A stretch of DNA of 64,000 bases from Campylobacter cuniculorum DSM 23162 = LMG 24588 (GTDB taxonomy: Bacteria > Campylobacterota > Campylobacteria > Campylobacterales > Campylobacteraceae), in the NCBI RefSeq assembly GCF_002104335.1, contig NZ_CP020867.1:1153206-1217205 (forward strand), in the 5' to 3' direction. The notes under the pieces are model-generated. The model worked only from the letters and a program-made list of their open reading frames with translations, made no database searches and was not told the DNA's origin. The position numbers were made by a program, and so were the translations under genes. Below are positions 30,853-41,480 of this stretch, one piece after another (the first letter of the stretch is position 1; each line of letters opens with the position of its first letter).

Positions 30853-30966
30853 ATGGATAAAAATAAATTCCATTTCCCAAAGTCAATAAAACAAGTCATT
30901 TAATGTTTATATAAATTTCTTAGTTTTAAAAGAGTTTATTTTACATTATTTTCAATTTACTTTGGC

Positions 30967-30972
30967 TAGAAT
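30967..30972 (+). promoter_or_regulatory. Possible thiH promoter -10 box
   Basis: TAGAAT 24 bases before the thiH ATG, followed by a strong AAGGAG ribosome site at 30985-30990. No TPP riboswitch is recognisable in the leader. Confidence 0.4.
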
Positions 30973-30995
30973 GCTTAAAAAATTAAGGAGAAATT

Positions 30996-32123
30996 ATGCA
31001 ATACTTTGCTCATATGCAAGAAATTAAAAGTGATATTTTAACTAAGGTTTTAACACAAACTAAAGATTATAATGAAAATGAATTTAACAAAGATGATGTT
31101 TTAGATGCTTTAAATAGCGAATATTTGAGCGTAGAAAATTTGAAGGCTTTGCTTTCAAGTGTGGCTGAAGATTTAATCGAGGAACTTGTCTTTAAAGCTG
31201 CTAAAATAAAACAAAGATATTTTGGCAATAATATTTCTTTATTCACACCTCTTTATCTTTCAAATTTTTGCAATAGCAAATGCGTGTATTGTGGTTTCCA
31301 AAAGGGGAATAAAATTGTAAGGGCTAAACTCAATGAAAATGAAATAAGACAAGAAATGCAAGCGATTTCAAAAACAGGTTTGCAAGAAATTTTAATGCTA
31401 ACGGGCGAAGGCAGAGAATTTGCAAGTGTTGAGTATATCGCAAGGGCTTGTGAGATTGCAAAAGAATATTTTAAGGTTATAGGGGTTGAAGTCTATGCGA
31501 TGAATGTCGATGAATATAAACTTTTGCACGAAAAAGGTTGCGATTTTGTTACGATTTTTCAAGAAACTTACAATCCTTTAAAATATTCTAAAATTCATTT
31601 AGCGGGTGAAAAAAGCGTGTTTGAATATCGATTCAATGCTCAAGAAAGAGCTTTAAAAGCTGGAATGAGGGGCGTGGCTTTTGGGGCTCTTTTAGGGATT
31701 GATGATTTTAGAAAAGATGCTTTAGCAACAGCTTTGCACGCATATTTTTTACAACAGCTTTATCCTAATGCTGAATTTTCTGTATCCATACCACGTTTGC
31801 GTCCCATTCTTAATAACGCAAAAATTCATCCCAAAGATGTCAATGAAAGGCGTCTTTTGCAAGTGCTTTGTGCCTATCGTTTGTTTTTACCCTTTGCACA
31901 CATAACAATTTCAAGTCGCGAAAGAAAGGGCTTTAGAGATGAAGTGATTAAACTTGGAGCGAGTAAAATGAGTGCGGGAGTGAGTGTTGGTATAGGAGAA
32001 CATATGGGAGAAAAAAAAGGCGATGAACAATTTGAAATCTCTGATAATAGAAGCGTCAAGGAAATTCTAACAATGCTCGAAAATTCAAAGCTTCAAGCTG
32101 TAATGAGTGATTATGTGGGATAA
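30996..32123 (+). CDS. thiH: 2-iminoacetate synthase (tyrosine lyase)
   Basis: 375 residues, radical SAM. The cluster cysteines are C92, C96 and C99 (CNSKCVYCG), then MLTGEGRE and VEVYAMN as in ThiH. It cleaves tyrosine to dehydroglycine for the thiazole ring of thiamine. The start has an ideal AAGGAG. It overlaps the thiE-like gene by 11 bases. The usual partners thiS, thiF and thiG are not in this window. Confidence 0.93.
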   Translation: MQYFAHMQEIKSDILTKVLTQTKDYNENEFNKDDVLDALNSEYLSVENLKALLSSVAEDLIEELVFKAAKIKQRYFGNNISLFTPLYLSNFCNSKCVYCGFQKGNKIVRAKLNENEIRQEMQAISKTGLQEILMLTGEGREFASVEYIARACEIAKEYFKVIGVEVYAMNVDEYKLLHEKGCDFVTIFQETYNPLKYSKIHLAGEKSVFEYRFNAQERALKAGMRGVAFGALLGIDDFRKDALATALHAYFLQQLYPNAEFSVSIPRLRPILNNAKIHPKDVNERRLLQVLCAYRLFLPFAHITISSRERKGFRDEVIKLGASKMSAGVSVGIGEHMGEKKGDEQFEISDNRSVKEILTMLENSKLQAVMSDYVG

Positions 32124-32721
32124 AAAAATCGTTGCCATAAGCGATAGAAAATGTGTTGAGGGTGATTTTTTAAAGCATATTGAGCAACTTACAAAGGCAA
32201 ATATCGATGCTTTGGTGCTTAGAGAGAAAGATTTGAGTGAATTTGAATATTATGATTTAGCTAAAGAGGTCTTAAAAATTTGTGCAAAATCAAAAATTCC
32301 GTGTTTTTTGCATTTTTTTGATAGAGAATGTTTAAAATTAGGACATCGTTACTTTCATGCTCCGCTTTGTTTATTGAGAAAAGAACCAAAACTTAGAAAA
32401 TATTTTCATATTCTAGGAAGTTCTGTGCATTCTAAAGAAGAATTGCTTGAAGCTATGAATTATAAGGTTAATTACGCCTTTGTTGGACATATTTTTCAAA
32501 GCTCTTCTAAGATGAATTTAATGCCTAAAGGTTTGAATTTTTTAAAGCAAATGCTTGAATTTAGCAAAATTCCACTCTATGCCATAGGAGGAATCAATGC
32601 TGAAAATATCGCTGAATTTAAGGATTTAGATGTGGCTGGAGTGTGCATGAGAGAAATTTTAATGCGTGAGAAAAAACTTAAGGATTATGTAAGCAAATGC
32701 AGAAAAAACCTAAAAAATTGA
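32113..32721 (+). CDS. ThiE/TenI-family thiamine-phosphate synthase-like protein
   Basis: 202 residues from the ATG at 32113 (a GTG at 32107 is also possible). TIM-barrel pattern of ThiE/TenI: ALVLREKDLS near the N-terminus and PLYAIGGINAENIAEF near the C-terminus. The HxGQxD diphosphate motif of true ThiE is not clear, and CFLHFFDREC sits in its place, so a TenI-type role or divergent ThiE are both possible. Coupling to thiH argues for thiamine metabolism. Confidence 0.75.
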   Translation: MWDKKIVAISDRKCVEGDFLKHIEQLTKANIDALVLREKDLSEFEYYDLAKEVLKICAKSKIPCFLHFFDRECLKLGHRYFHAPLCLLRKEPKLRKYFHILGSSVHSKEELLEAMNYKVNYAFVGHIFQSSSKMNLMPKGLNFLKQMLEFSKIPLYAIGGINAENIAEFKDLDVAGVCMREILMREKKLKDYVSKCRKNLKN

Positions 32722-32757
32722 TAAATTTTAAAGCACAGATTCAAAAGGATTGATTGT

Positions 32758-33606
32758 ATGAAAAAGATTTTTTGGATTTTTATTTTTATGTTTTCGTTAG
32801 CAAATTGTTACGAAATGAAAACAATCTTAGGTTTTAAAAATCCTAAGGGTATTTTTGCAAATGAAAATGTAGTTTTTGTTTCAAATATAGGTGAAAAAAC
32901 GAATTTTTTGATTAAAGATAAGGGTGGATTCATCTCAAAATTGAGTAAAAATGGAGATATGATTGAGGAAAAATTCATCATAGGACTTGATAGACCAACA
33001 GAGCTCACTCAAATCGAAAACACTCTTTTTGTGCTTGATATTGATAAGATTAAAGCTTTTGATGCAAGAACTGGAGAGCAAATTTTTGAATTATTCATTA
33101 ATAGTAGAAGTGATTTAAATGGCATTAAAAAATTAAACGAAAATGCCTTGCTTGTAGGAGATTTGAGAAATTCAATCCTTTATAAAATCGACCTTCAAAC
33201 AAGAACTTATGAAGAATTTTTGAAATTAAACACAAATAAATTTGGAAATCTTAGAGATTTTGCTTTAGATTTTGCAAACAACAAGCTTTATATACTAGGG
33301 CATGATGAAGAAAATACAAATACCATTATAAGTATATATGATTTAAATAATAAAAATATAAAAATTTTTAAAGAGGAAAAAAACGATTACAATGCTATGA
33401 TTTTATACGAAAATATGGTTTTATTAAGTGCTTTAGATGAGAATTTAGATGGAAAAATTTATCGTTTGAATTTAAACAATAAAAAAAGCGAAGCTTTAAA
33501 ACTAAACAATATCCAAACCCCTTCAGGTATGTTTTTAGACAATGAAATTTTATGGCTTACAATTTTAACTCAAGCAAAGGTGCTTAGGATTATATTTAAA
33601 AACTGA
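32758..33606 (+). CDS. Periplasmic beta-propeller-like protein
   Basis: 282 residues. A signal peptide (MKKIFWIFIFMFSLANC) is followed by repeated strands of the NHL/SMP-30 kind, each with small-turn-hydrophobic patterns (for example NPKGIFANENVVFVSNI, TLFVLDIDKIKAFD, NKLYILGHDEE). The Cys at residue 17 might make it a lipoprotein, although the lipobox LANC is imperfect. I recall a C. jejuni homologue (Cj1041c) annotated as a periplasmic ATP/GTP-binding protein; no nucleotide motif is seen here. Function unknown. Confidence 0.65.
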   Translation: MKKIFWIFIFMFSLANCYEMKTILGFKNPKGIFANENVVFVSNIGEKTNFLIKDKGGFISKLSKNGDMIEEKFIIGLDRPTELTQIENTLFVLDIDKIKAFDARTGEQIFELFINSRSDLNGIKKLNENALLVGDLRNSILYKIDLQTRTYEEFLKLNTNKFGNLRDFALDFANNKLYILGHDEENTNTIISIYDLNNKNIKIFKEEKNDYNAMILYENMVLLSALDENLDGKIYRLNLNNKKSEALKLNNIQTPSGMFLDNEILWLTILTQAKVLRIIFKN

Positions 33607-33630
33607 TTTTTAAAAATTTATTTTCATCAT

Positions 33631-35412
33631 TTACAAAGCCTTGGTTCTTAATTTAAGCCATTTTAAAGCTTTACCCTTAAGTTTTGGAGCAAGTTTTTCA
33701 TAGACTTTTTGATGATAGGCATTCAACCAAGCTTTTTCTTCACAATTGAGTAAAGTTGTATCAATGCATTTTGGTTCAAAAGGACAAAGAGTAAGAATTT
33801 CAAAGCGTAAAAATGTGCCAAATTCCTTTTCCTTAGGATTTGTGAATTTCACATTTAAAGCAAGATTTTCAAGCCTAATTCCCCAAAGTTTTTTTCTATA
33901 AATTCCGGGTTCTATAGAAGTAAGCATTCCTTCTTTTGCCTTATTGTTAGGATTTAAAGGGTTAAAATAAGATATGCTTTGAGGGGCTTCATGGACATTT
34001 AAAAAATACCCCACTCCATGCCCTGTGCCATGTGCATAATCCAAGCATTCACTCCACAAAATTTTTCTCGCAAGACTATCAAGCAAAGACATAGAGATAT
34101 TTTGCGGAAAAATAGCACAAGCAAGTTGGATGTGAGCCTTTAAAACAAGAGTATAATCCCTTTTTTGTCTCTCATTTATCACACCTATAGGCACGACACG
34201 CGTGATATCGGTTGTTCCGTTTTTGTATTGAGCTCCTGAGTCTATGAGTAAAAGACCATTGCCTTTGATTTGAGCACATTTTTTTTCATCGGCTCTGTAA
34301 TGCACGAAGGCTCCATTTTGATTAAATCCCGCGATGGTTGCGAAACTATTGCTGATATAAAAGGGGCTTTGAGCCCTAAATTCTGTGATTTTTATATCAA
34401 GCTCTGCTTCATTGATTGATTGTTTGTTTTCTAAGCTTTCTTCAAACCAAGCAAAAAAACGACACAAAGCAAGTCCATCCTCTATCATTGCTTCTTTGAT
34501 GTGATGAATTTCTTTAGAATTTTTACACGCTTTTAAAAGAGTGCTAGGATTGATTTTATCAATGATTTTAACGCTTGAATTTAAATAACTCATCGTTAAA
34601 GCTGTAGTCTTTGAAGTTTGAATCAATAGGCTTGTATTTTGAAGTTTTTTAAGCTCATTTGCGAGTTTTTCAGGCTTCTCAATGAAAATTCCATCTTTTT
34701 TAAGTTTTTCTTGAAGTTTTAAAGCAATTTTATTTTCATCAACGAAGAATAAAATTTTATCCTCAAAGATGAGCAAATGGCTTAAAAATACGGGATTATA
34801 ATCCACATCTTTGCCCCTTAAATTTGTAATCCAAGCAATATCATCAAGGCTTGAAATGAGATGAATGTCTGCTTTAAATGTGGCCATTTTTTGACGTACG
34901 AATTTGATTTTTTGTTTTCTTGTATAAGAACAAAATTTTGCTTCATGTTCGTAAATTTTAGCCTTTGGTAAATGTGGTCTTTCTTCCCAAATTACAGAAA
35001 CTAAGTCTTTGTGTAAAATTTGAGCCTTGCAATTTTTATCTAATTCTTGTTTTAATCCAAAAGGCAAAACTGAAAAATCTGTCGCCAAAATCGTCTTTTC
35101 ATCGCAATTTTGCTCAAGCCATTGACAAAGGCTATGATTTGTATCTTGTTTTTGCAATACAATCATACTTCCTAAAAGTTCTTTTTTAGCTTGAAGATAA
35201 TACCGACCATCAGTGAATAAAAACGCCAAATTTTGAGTTATAATCAAGGTTCCAGCCGAGCCGGTAAAACCACTTACAAAGGCTCGGGTTTGATAAAAAT
35301 CGCTTAAATATTCCGATAAATGAGGATCTGAAGTTAAAATCATATAAATATCGATTTTATTTTCAAGCATAAGTTTGCGTAATTGTGCAATTCTTTCTTG
35401 ATAAATATTCAT
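33631..35412 (-). CDS. Xaa-Pro aminopeptidase (M24B)
   Basis: 593 residues, the long three-domain type. Creatinase-like N-terminal domains are followed by the pita-bread domain with all metal ligands: SGAQYKNGTTDITRV (two Asp), HGTGHGVG (His), EPGIY (Glu) and RLENLAL (Glu). It removes N-terminal residues before proline. The peptide transporter directly upstream, two bases away, fits a joint role in using imported peptides. AAGGGA precedes the ATG. Confidence 0.9.
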   Translation of the reverse strand: MNIYQERIAQLRKLMLENKIDIYMILTSDPHLSEYLSDFYQTRAFVSGFTGSAGTLIITQNLAFLFTDGRYYLQAKKELLGSMIVLQKQDTNHSLCQWLEQNCDEKTILATDFSVLPFGLKQELDKNCKAQILHKDLVSVIWEERPHLPKAKIYEHEAKFCSYTRKQKIKFVRQKMATFKADIHLISSLDDIAWITNLRGKDVDYNPVFLSHLLIFEDKILFFVDENKIALKLQEKLKKDGIFIEKPEKLANELKKLQNTSLLIQTSKTTALTMSYLNSSVKIIDKINPSTLLKACKNSKEIHHIKEAMIEDGLALCRFFAWFEESLENKQSINEAELDIKITEFRAQSPFYISNSFATIAGFNQNGAFVHYRADEKKCAQIKGNGLLLIDSGAQYKNGTTDITRVVPIGVINERQKRDYTLVLKAHIQLACAIFPQNISMSLLDSLARKILWSECLDYAHGTGHGVGYFLNVHEAPQSISYFNPLNPNNKAKEGMLTSIEPGIYRKKLWGIRLENLALNVKFTNPKEKEFGTFLRFEILTLCPFEPKCIDTTLLNCEEKAWLNAYHQKVYEKLAPKLKGKALKWLKLRTKAL

Positions 35413-35413
35413 T

Positions 35414-36934
35414 TTATCCCTTTTTTAGCATTTTGTGAATAGGTTTTTTGATTAAAAATAAAATTATACTTAATATAAATAAACTCCACATACATTGCTC
35501 AAATAAATTTGGTAAAGAATTGATTTGTTTTATATCCACATGTCCTCCCATAAGTCCAGCTATCACATTGCCCAAAGCAGTTGCTACAAACCAAAGCCCC
35601 ATAACTTGATTCTTGATTAAATTTGGAGCGATTTTTGTCATAATAGAAAGTCCCACAGGAGAAAGACAAAGCTCACCCATAGTCAAAAACCACATGCTTG
35701 AAATAATCCACAGCATAGACACAGAATGTTCATTATTTGCTAAAGCATTTTTTGCTGCAAACATCATAATCATAAAAGATATACCCGCTCCTAAAACTCC
35801 TAAAGCAAATTTAGTGATAGAAGAAATTTCTAAATTATGCTTCGCAAGAAAAATCCAAATCAAAGCAACAAGAGGAGCAAAAATGATTATAAATAAAGGA
35901 TTTAAAGATTGAAACCAAACGGCAGGAATTTCATAATCAAAAATCTTTCTATCTGTAAAATCAAGTGCGAAAAGATTAAAAGAAGTTGGTTGTTGCTCAA
36001 AAGTGCTCCAAAAGAAAGCTGCTGCAAAAAATAAAATCATAAAGACGATTAAATTCTTTTTTTCTAAAGGGGTTAAGGAGCTAAAAAAGAATAAATATAA
36101 AAAATAAATTCCCGTAAAAGCTAAAATCACAAAAAACATTTTTTTAGATAAAGAGACGGGATTTAAGTCAAATGCCCCTCCACATTTGGATAGAATATAA
36201 GCTAAGAGAATTAAAATAATGATAAAGGCAAGAGAGCTAAAAAAGATGAATTTAATGTTTTTATTCTTTGTTTGAGGTTTATCCCAGCTTTGTTCTAAGC
36301 CTATTTTATCGTCGTATTCTTTTAAGTCGGCTATGGTTTTAAAATAAAATATCAATACCGCTAAAAGCATACCCAAACCTCCCGCACCAAAACCAAAATG
36401 CCAACCATATGAAACTTGCAAAAAACCACAAATCAAAGGGGCAAAAAAGGCTCCGATATTAACGCCCATATAAAAGATAGTAAAGCCGGAATCTCTTCTT
36501 ACATCATCTTGTTTATAAAGCATACCCACTATAACAGAGGCACAAGGTTTAAAAAGCCCTGTTCCTATAACGATTAAAATCAAACCCACAAAAAACATGA
36601 AAGAAACAAAATAGGACAAAGCTATAGACAAATGCCCTAAGGCTATGATGATAGAGCCTAGTAAAATCGCGTTCTTTTGTCCTAAATAATTATCAGCAAA
36701 CCATCCTCCGGGCAAGGTTACAAGATACAAACAACCTCCAAAAATTCCTACAATTGCTGCGGCATTTTCTCTTTCAATCCCGAGTCCTCCAGCATTGATG
36801 GCTGCTGCCATAAAAAGCACAAGTAAGGGACGAATCCCATAAAAAGAAAATCTTTCCCAAACTTCAAGCATAGACAAACTGAATAAAGGTTTTGGGTGTC
36901 CTAAAAAGGCTTTGTCTAAATTTTTCGTATCCAA
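35414..36934 (-). CDS. Proton-dependent oligopeptide transporter (POT family)
   Basis: 506 residues with about 12-14 membrane segments. LEVWERFSFYG carries the ExxER proton-coupling motif; GGWFADNYLGQKNAILLG and FYMGVNIGAFFAPL are POT signatures. It imports di- and tripeptides across the inner membrane. The start is TTG at 36934 with AAGGGG upstream. In some C. jejuni strains the equivalent gene is broken; here it is intact. Confidence 0.92.
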   Translation of the reverse strand: MDTKNLDKAFLGHPKPLFSLSMLEVWERFSFYGIRPLLVLFMAAAINAGGLGIERENAAAIVGIFGGCLYLVTLPGGWFADNYLGQKNAILLGSIIIALGHLSIALSYFVSFMFFVGLILIVIGTGLFKPCASVIVGMLYKQDDVRRDSGFTIFYMGVNIGAFFAPLICGFLQVSYGWHFGFGAGGLGMLLAVLIFYFKTIADLKEYDDKIGLEQSWDKPQTKNKNIKFIFFSSLAFIIILILLAYILSKCGGAFDLNPVSLSKKMFFVILAFTGIYFLYLFFFSSLTPLEKKNLIVFMILFFAAAFFWSTFEQQPTSFNLFALDFTDRKIFDYEIPAVWFQSLNPLFIIIFAPLVALIWIFLAKHNLEISSITKFALGVLGAGISFMIMMFAAKNALANNEHSVSMLWIISSMWFLTMGELCLSPVGLSIMTKIAPNLIKNQVMGLWFVATALGNVIAGLMGGHVDIKQINSLPNLFEQCMWSLFILSIILFLIKKPIHKMLKKG

Positions 36935-37070
36935 AATAAACCCCTTGTGATTGAGTAGAATTTTAATTTATTATAGATTAATTTCCTTAAAGACATATAT
37001 AAATTATTTATATATCAATATTATAAGAATATATTTTGTTACTATGTGTTACATTTATTATAATAAATAG

Positions 37071-37622
37071 CTATCTCAATCTGTATAAAGAAAGATTAAT
37101 CTTAAGATTCAATTTTAAGCCTATTGTTTTGAGCTCAATGCAATGAAATTGATAATTTAAATTTTCTAAATCCTGTATCAATTTAAGCAAAGATTTAAAT
37201 TCACCTTCAAATTCTAAAAATAAATGATATTTATTAAAATCCTTTTCTTCCTTGTAAGAATCTTGCAATTTTTTGACATTAAGTCCATATTTTTGAGCCA
37301 ATGATTCAAGTTCGCTAAGGTGATTTTCAATGTTTTGATTAAAAATTTTCATTTTATTTTCATAAAAATTAAGTTTTTCTTTTTGAGTTTGAAGCTCTTT
37401 TTCTAATGTGATTTTATCCTTTTGCAAAATAAAATTTTGCTCTCTTTTTTCTAATAATTCTTGCTCATCAAGGCTGATAATTTCATCAAAAAAGCTTTTT
37501 AAAAATCCCTCATAGGTTTTAAATCCTAAAAAAATTCCCAAAAGTGCTAAAAAAGATAAAAATAAAATCTTCTCTCTCAAACTCAAATTTTCTAAAAACA
37601 ATACGATTTTATCCATTGTCAT
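37071..37622 (-). CDS. PilO/GspM-like membrane protein
   Basis: 183 residues: a short cytoplasmic start, one membrane helix (about 17-35), a coiled coil (about 50-115) and a C-terminal alpha/beta half ending in HLFLEFEGEFKSLLKLIQDLENL, a pattern seen in PilO/GspM inner-membrane platform proteins. It overlaps the PilN-like gene by 14 bases. The assignment rests on architecture, not on clear sequence identity. A role in the DNA-uptake (Cts) apparatus is possible. Confidence 0.5.
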   Translation of the reverse strand: MTMDKIVLFLENLSLREKILFLSFLALLGIFLGFKTYEGFLKSFFDEIISLDEQELLEKREQNFILQKDKITLEKELQTQKEKLNFYENKMKIFNQNIENHLSELESLAQKYGLNVKKLQDSYKEEKDFNKYHLFLEFEGEFKSLLKLIQDLENLNYQFHCIELKTIGLKLNLKINLSLYRLR

Positions 37623-38760
37623 AACCTAAAATCAAATGATAATTACTCTCATCTTTTTGAAGTATCTTAAATCGGGTTTGATTTTCAAAAAAATTTAAAG
37701 CCTTGTCTAAATTTTCTTTGTCATTAAAAATCAGTTTTAATTCCTTATTTTCAAGACCTAAAAATGAAATTTTAATGGAATTTTGATTGAGAATTTCAAT
37801 CATTTCAACAAGGATTAAAATTCTATTTTTATCCGGATAAAAATTTTGACTTAAGTTCTGCAAAAATTCTTCATTTTTTTGAAGTGTCATTGAATTTTCT
37901 TTAAAAGTGGCATTAAGTTTTTCAAGTTCTTCATTTAAAAGTTTTGTTTTTAAATCAAGCTCTAAAAGCTCATTTGTCAAATTTTCATTGCTTTGTTTTG
38001 TATTGATATTTTGCTTATATTGAGGATAACTTGAAAGTGTTAAAAAAAATAAAGTTGCTAGATAAAAAGCTAAAAAAGAAATGAGAGATTTGATATAAAA
38101 TTTCATTTGACTTTTTTCTTTTTTAATGAAATTTGCATTTGAATCAAGGTATTTATGACTGAATATACTTAAATTTTCCAAAGCATTTTCTGGGATTAAA
38201 TTTTCAAGCTTAATATGAGTTTTAAGGGTTTTTTGACTTAAAAATTCTCCAAAACCAAATGCATCACAAAAACTAATAAGAATCTCGCTTTGATTGTATT
38301 TGAAAAGCTCGAAAACTCTGCCTTGCTCGAAGAGAATTTGTGAGAATAAATCTTTTCTTTGCGATTCATTTTTTTCTAAAATATCCTTAAGGGAAAATTG
38401 AGGGATATTTTTGACGCCATTTAATTTCCCTTTTTTATAAAAGCATAAAAAAGTGAAATTTTCATCAAAAACTAAGACAGCAAAATTTTCTTGTTCAATG
38501 AATTTTTCATAAAATAAGGCTTGAAAAATCAAAGGTTGAGGGTAAGAAAATGAATTTTTATTTAAATTTTTAATATGCGTTAAAAAGATATAATATTTTT
38601 CTTGATTTTTTAAAAAACTCATTTGATAGTCAAATATAGGGCTTAAACCAAGTTCCATAGTCGCTTGTTTAAATAAAAAATCATTTTGAAATTCTCCTTC
38701 TTTTTGAAGATAAAAAGTCTTATCAAAAGAGACAAAATGGTTTTGTATTTTATTCTTCAT
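37609..38760 (-). CDS. PilN-like single-span membrane protein
   Basis: 383 residues. The first about 225 residues form a cytoplasmic domain resembling neither enzyme nor transporter, perhaps PilM-like; then one membrane helix ([20 protein letters not shown], about 228-247), a coiled coil and a C-terminal ferredoxin-like half, as in PilN/GspL. Overlaps era by 11 bases and the PilO-like gene by 14. I recall the same pair after era in C. jejuni (Cj0660c/Cj0659c). Function unproven. Confidence 0.5.
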   Translation of the reverse strand: MKNKIQNHFVSFDKTFYLQKEGEFQNDFLFKQATMELGLSPIFDYQMSFLKNQEKYYIFLTHIKNLNKNSFSYPQPLIFQALFYEKFIEQENFAVLVFDENFTFLCFYKKGKLNGVKNIPQFSLKDILEKNESQRKDLFSQILFEQGRVFELFKYNQSEILISFCDAFGFGEFLSQKTLKTHIKLENLIPENALENLSIFSHKYLDSNANFIKKEKSQMKFYIKSLISFLAFYLATLFFLTLSSYPQYKQNINTKQSNENLTNELLELDLKTKLLNEELEKLNATFKENSMTLQKNEEFLQNLSQNFYPDKNRILILVEMIEILNQNSIKISFLGLENKELKLIFNDKENLDKALNFFENQTRFKILQKDESNYHLILGYDNG

Positions 38761-39625
38761 AGTTGAGAAGTTTTTTTAAAAAAATTTCATCTTTTTGCCA
38801 ATTTTTCTTTACTTGCACAAAGAGTTTAAGAAGTGTTTTTTTTTGAGCGAATTTGGAGATTTTAATCCTCGCGGCTTTTCCTATCCTTTTAAGAGTGAGC
38901 CCGTTTTTTCCTATCAACATTGCTTTATGCGAATTTGTATCTGTGATGATTGAAGCTTCTAGGATTAAAAGTTCGCTTGTTTCTTTGAATTGAGATATTA
39001 AAACTTCACTTGAATAAGGCAATTCATCACTTAAATTTTCAAAAAGGACTTCTAAAATAAAATCTTTAAAAAGCTCTTTTTGGCTGCTTGTCGTAAGAAA
39101 TTGCGGGTCAAAAAAGTATGCGTGTTCGGGCAGGTGTTTCACAAGCTCATCTAAAAGTATGTTTTTATAAATTCTTTTTTTACAAGAATACGGGATGATG
39201 GCTTTAAAATTTTCACTCAATGCAGAATATTCTTCAAGTTTTTTAAACAAAATTGCATCATCACTTAAATCAATCTTATTAAGAATGATAATATGGGGCA
39301 CCTTAGGATTTAAACTTAAAAAATCTTTATAATCTTTAAGCGTATCAAAAACACTTGCAATAAATAATATCACATCACAATCGCCTATGGATTGAATCGC
39401 ACTTTGTATCAGCATTTGATTAAAAAGTTTAGTGCTTTGATGCAATCCGGGGGTATCTGTGAAGATGATTTGATGATTTTTATGCATAACTATGGCTTTG
39501 ATTTTGCGTCTTGTAGCATTTTGTTTGTGAGAAACAAGAGCGATTTTTTCTTCAAGTAAAGAATTAATCAAACTGCTTTTTCCCGCATTACTCCTGCCTA
39601 TGACGCTCACAAAGCCTGATTTCAC
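38750..39625 (-). CDS. era: GTPase Era
   Basis: 291 residues. G1 GRSNAGKSS at 10-18, G3 DTPG, G4 NKID, then a C-terminal KH domain with [13 protein letters not shown]. Era binds the 3' end of 16S rRNA for small-subunit assembly. ATGA overlap with hslU upstream. Confidence 0.96.
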   Translation of the reverse strand: MKSGFVSVIGRSNAGKSSLINSLLEEKIALVSHKQNATRRKIKAIVMHKNHQIIFTDTPGLHQSTKLFNQMLIQSAIQSIGDCDVILFIASVFDTLKDYKDFLSLNPKVPHIIILNKIDLSDDAILFKKLEEYSALSENFKAIIPYSCKKRIYKNILLDELVKHLPEHAYFFDPQFLTTSSQKELFKDFILEVLFENLSDELPYSSEVLISQFKETSELLILEASIITDTNSHKAMLIGKNGLTLKRIGKAARIKISKFAQKKTLLKLFVQVKKNWQKDEIFLKKLLNYEE

Positions 39626-40941
39626 AAAATATACCTCGCAAGGTCTTTATTTTCAACAATTTGGCTAAGTTTTTCTTCAACCATTTTTTTATCCACGATG
39701 AATTTCTCTCCCGCATATTCATTGGCTTCAAAACTTAAATCTTCTAAAAGTTTTTCAATCACGGTATGGAGGCGTCTAGCCCCTATATCTTGCATTTCTT
39801 CATTGGCTCTGCTTGCAATCTTTGCAATCTCTCTAATCGCCTCATCTTCAAATTCAAGCGTTAAATTTTCAGTTTTTAAAAGCTCAATGTATTGCTTAAG
39901 AAGAGAATTTTTAGGACGCGTAAGAATTTCATAAAGAATTTTATCATCAAGACTATCAAGCTCAACTCTTAGGGGAAAACGTCCTTGAAGTTCTGGGATT
40001 AAATCGCTTGGTTTGCTTAAATGAAAAGCCCCTGCCGCAATAAAAAGAATATGGTCTGTTTTTAAAAGCCCTATTTTAGTTTGCACATTACTTCCCTCGA
40101 CAATAGGAAGCAAATCCCTTTGCACCCCTTCTTTGCTCGGATCTTGACGATTTGAATTCCCGCTTGAAACGGCTATTTTATCAATCTCATCGATAAAAAT
40201 AATCCCTTCATTTTCAGCTCGTTTCAAGGCTTCATTTTTAATGCCTTCTTGGTCAAGTATTTTTTCACTCGCTTCATTTTTCAAAGCCTCTTTGGCATCT
40301 TTAATCTTCATTTCTTTTTTAACTTTTTTACTTCCTACACCAATCACCTTAACTATATCTTGCATTGCACCCATTTCAGGCGGTAAATTAGGATTTGTAT
40401 CAAACATATTTTGAGAAATTTCAATTTCAATGATACTCTCATCCAAATCCTTATTTTTAAGTTTAGTTCGCATTTTTTCAAGGCTATTTTTATATTCTTC
40501 TTGTTTTTCTTCACTCACTCCTTTTGGTAAAGGGGGCAAGAGTTTTTCTAAAATTTTATTCTCAACAAATTCATCAATCTTTTCGCGATTTTTTTCTTTT
40601 TGCTCATTTTTAACTAAATTTAAGGCTGCATTTGCAAGGTCTCTTACCATACTCTCAACATCGCGTCCTACAAAACCCACTTCAGTATATTTACTCGCTT
40701 CAATCTTAATAAAAGGAAAACCCATCATTTTAGCAAGTCTTCTTGCAATTTCTGTTTTTCCAACTCCGGTTGAGCCTATCATCAAGATATTTTTAGGCAT
40801 AATATCATCTTGAAGTTCGGGAGAAAGCTTCATCCTCCGATAGCGATTTCTTAAAGCAATGGCTATGAGTTTTTTAGCATTTTTCTGTCCGATAATATAA
40901 TCATCTAAAAATTTAACGATTTCTTTAGGAGTGAGATTCAT
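39622..40941 (-). CDS. hslU: HslUV protease ATPase subunit
   Basis: 439 residues, AAA+ unfoldase. GSTGVGKT (Walker A) at about 56-63, [12 protein letters not shown] (Walker B), and the C-terminal ARYIL tail that docks into HslV. An acidic and lysine-rich I-domain lies between. Overlaps hslV (ATGA) and era. Confidence 0.97.
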   Translation of the reverse strand: MNLTPKEIVKFLDDYIIGQKNAKKLIAIALRNRYRRMKLSPELQDDIMPKNILMIGSTGVGKTEIARRLAKMMGFPFIKIEASKYTEVGFVGRDVESMVRDLANAALNLVKNEQKEKNREKIDEFVENKILEKLLPPLPKGVSEEKQEEYKNSLEKMRTKLKNKDLDESIIEIEISQNMFDTNPNLPPEMGAMQDIVKVIGVGSKKVKKEMKIKDAKEALKNEASEKILDQEGIKNEALKRAENEGIIFIDEIDKIAVSSGNSNRQDPSKEGVQRDLLPIVEGSNVQTKIGLLKTDHILFIAAGAFHLSKPSDLIPELQGRFPLRVELDSLDDKILYEILTRPKNSLLKQYIELLKTENLTLEFEDEAIREIAKIASRANEEMQDIGARRLHTVIEKLLEDLSFEANEYAGEKFIVDKKMVEEKLSQIVENKDLARYIL

Positions 40942-41480
40942 TTTGTATCCTCTATGCTATAAATTTTTATATTTGTATTTGTGTAAATGCAAATTTCACC
41001 AGCAATTTGAAGGCTTGAACGCACAAGTTCTTCTTCATCAAGTTCTGTATGTTTTGCTAAAGCTCTTGCCGCTGAAAGTGCGTAATTTCCTCCACTTCCA
41101 ATCGCAGCTATGCTTCCATCTTCGGGCTCAACCACATCTCCGGTGCCAGAGAGCAAAAAAATATGATTTCTATCCAGCACAAGCATCATAGCTTCAAGTT
41201 TCCTTAAAAATTTATCTTTCCTCCACTCCTTAGAAAAATCAATCGCAGCCTTAAGCAAATCGCCCTTAGAGCTTTGAAGGAGATTTTCAAACATATCAAA
41301 AAGATTGAAAGCGTCTGCTGTGCTTCCTGCAAAACCTGCTAAAACTTTTCCATTATTGAGTTTGCGAATTTTCACAGCATTAGCTTTTAAAATGGTATTT
41401 CCAAAACTCACTTGTCCATCTCCACCGATGACGGATTTGTTTTTGCCTTTATAAGCGAGTATAGTCGTTGCGTGAAACAT
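40938..41480 (-). CDS. hslV: HslUV protease peptidase subunit
   Basis: 180 residues. Cleavage after MFHA would expose Thr5 (TTILAY), the N-terminal catalytic threonine of this proteasome-like peptidase. GDGQVSFG and [11 protein letters not shown] are family signatures. Starts on the last base of rplI. Confidence 0.97.
   Translation of the reverse strand: MFHATTILAYKGKNKSVIGGDGQVSFGNTILKANAVKIRKLNNGKVLAGFAGSTADAFNLFDMFENLLQSSKGDLLKAAIDFSKEWRKDKFLRKLEAMMLVLDRNHIFLLSGTGDVVEPEDGSIAAIGSGGNYALSAARALAKHTELDEEELVRSSLQIAGEICIYTNTNIKIYSIEDTK

Noticed and set aside
30752-30995. TPP riboswitch before thiH
   Set aside because: No conserved THI-box sequence; only a terminator-like hairpin and a promoter are seen.
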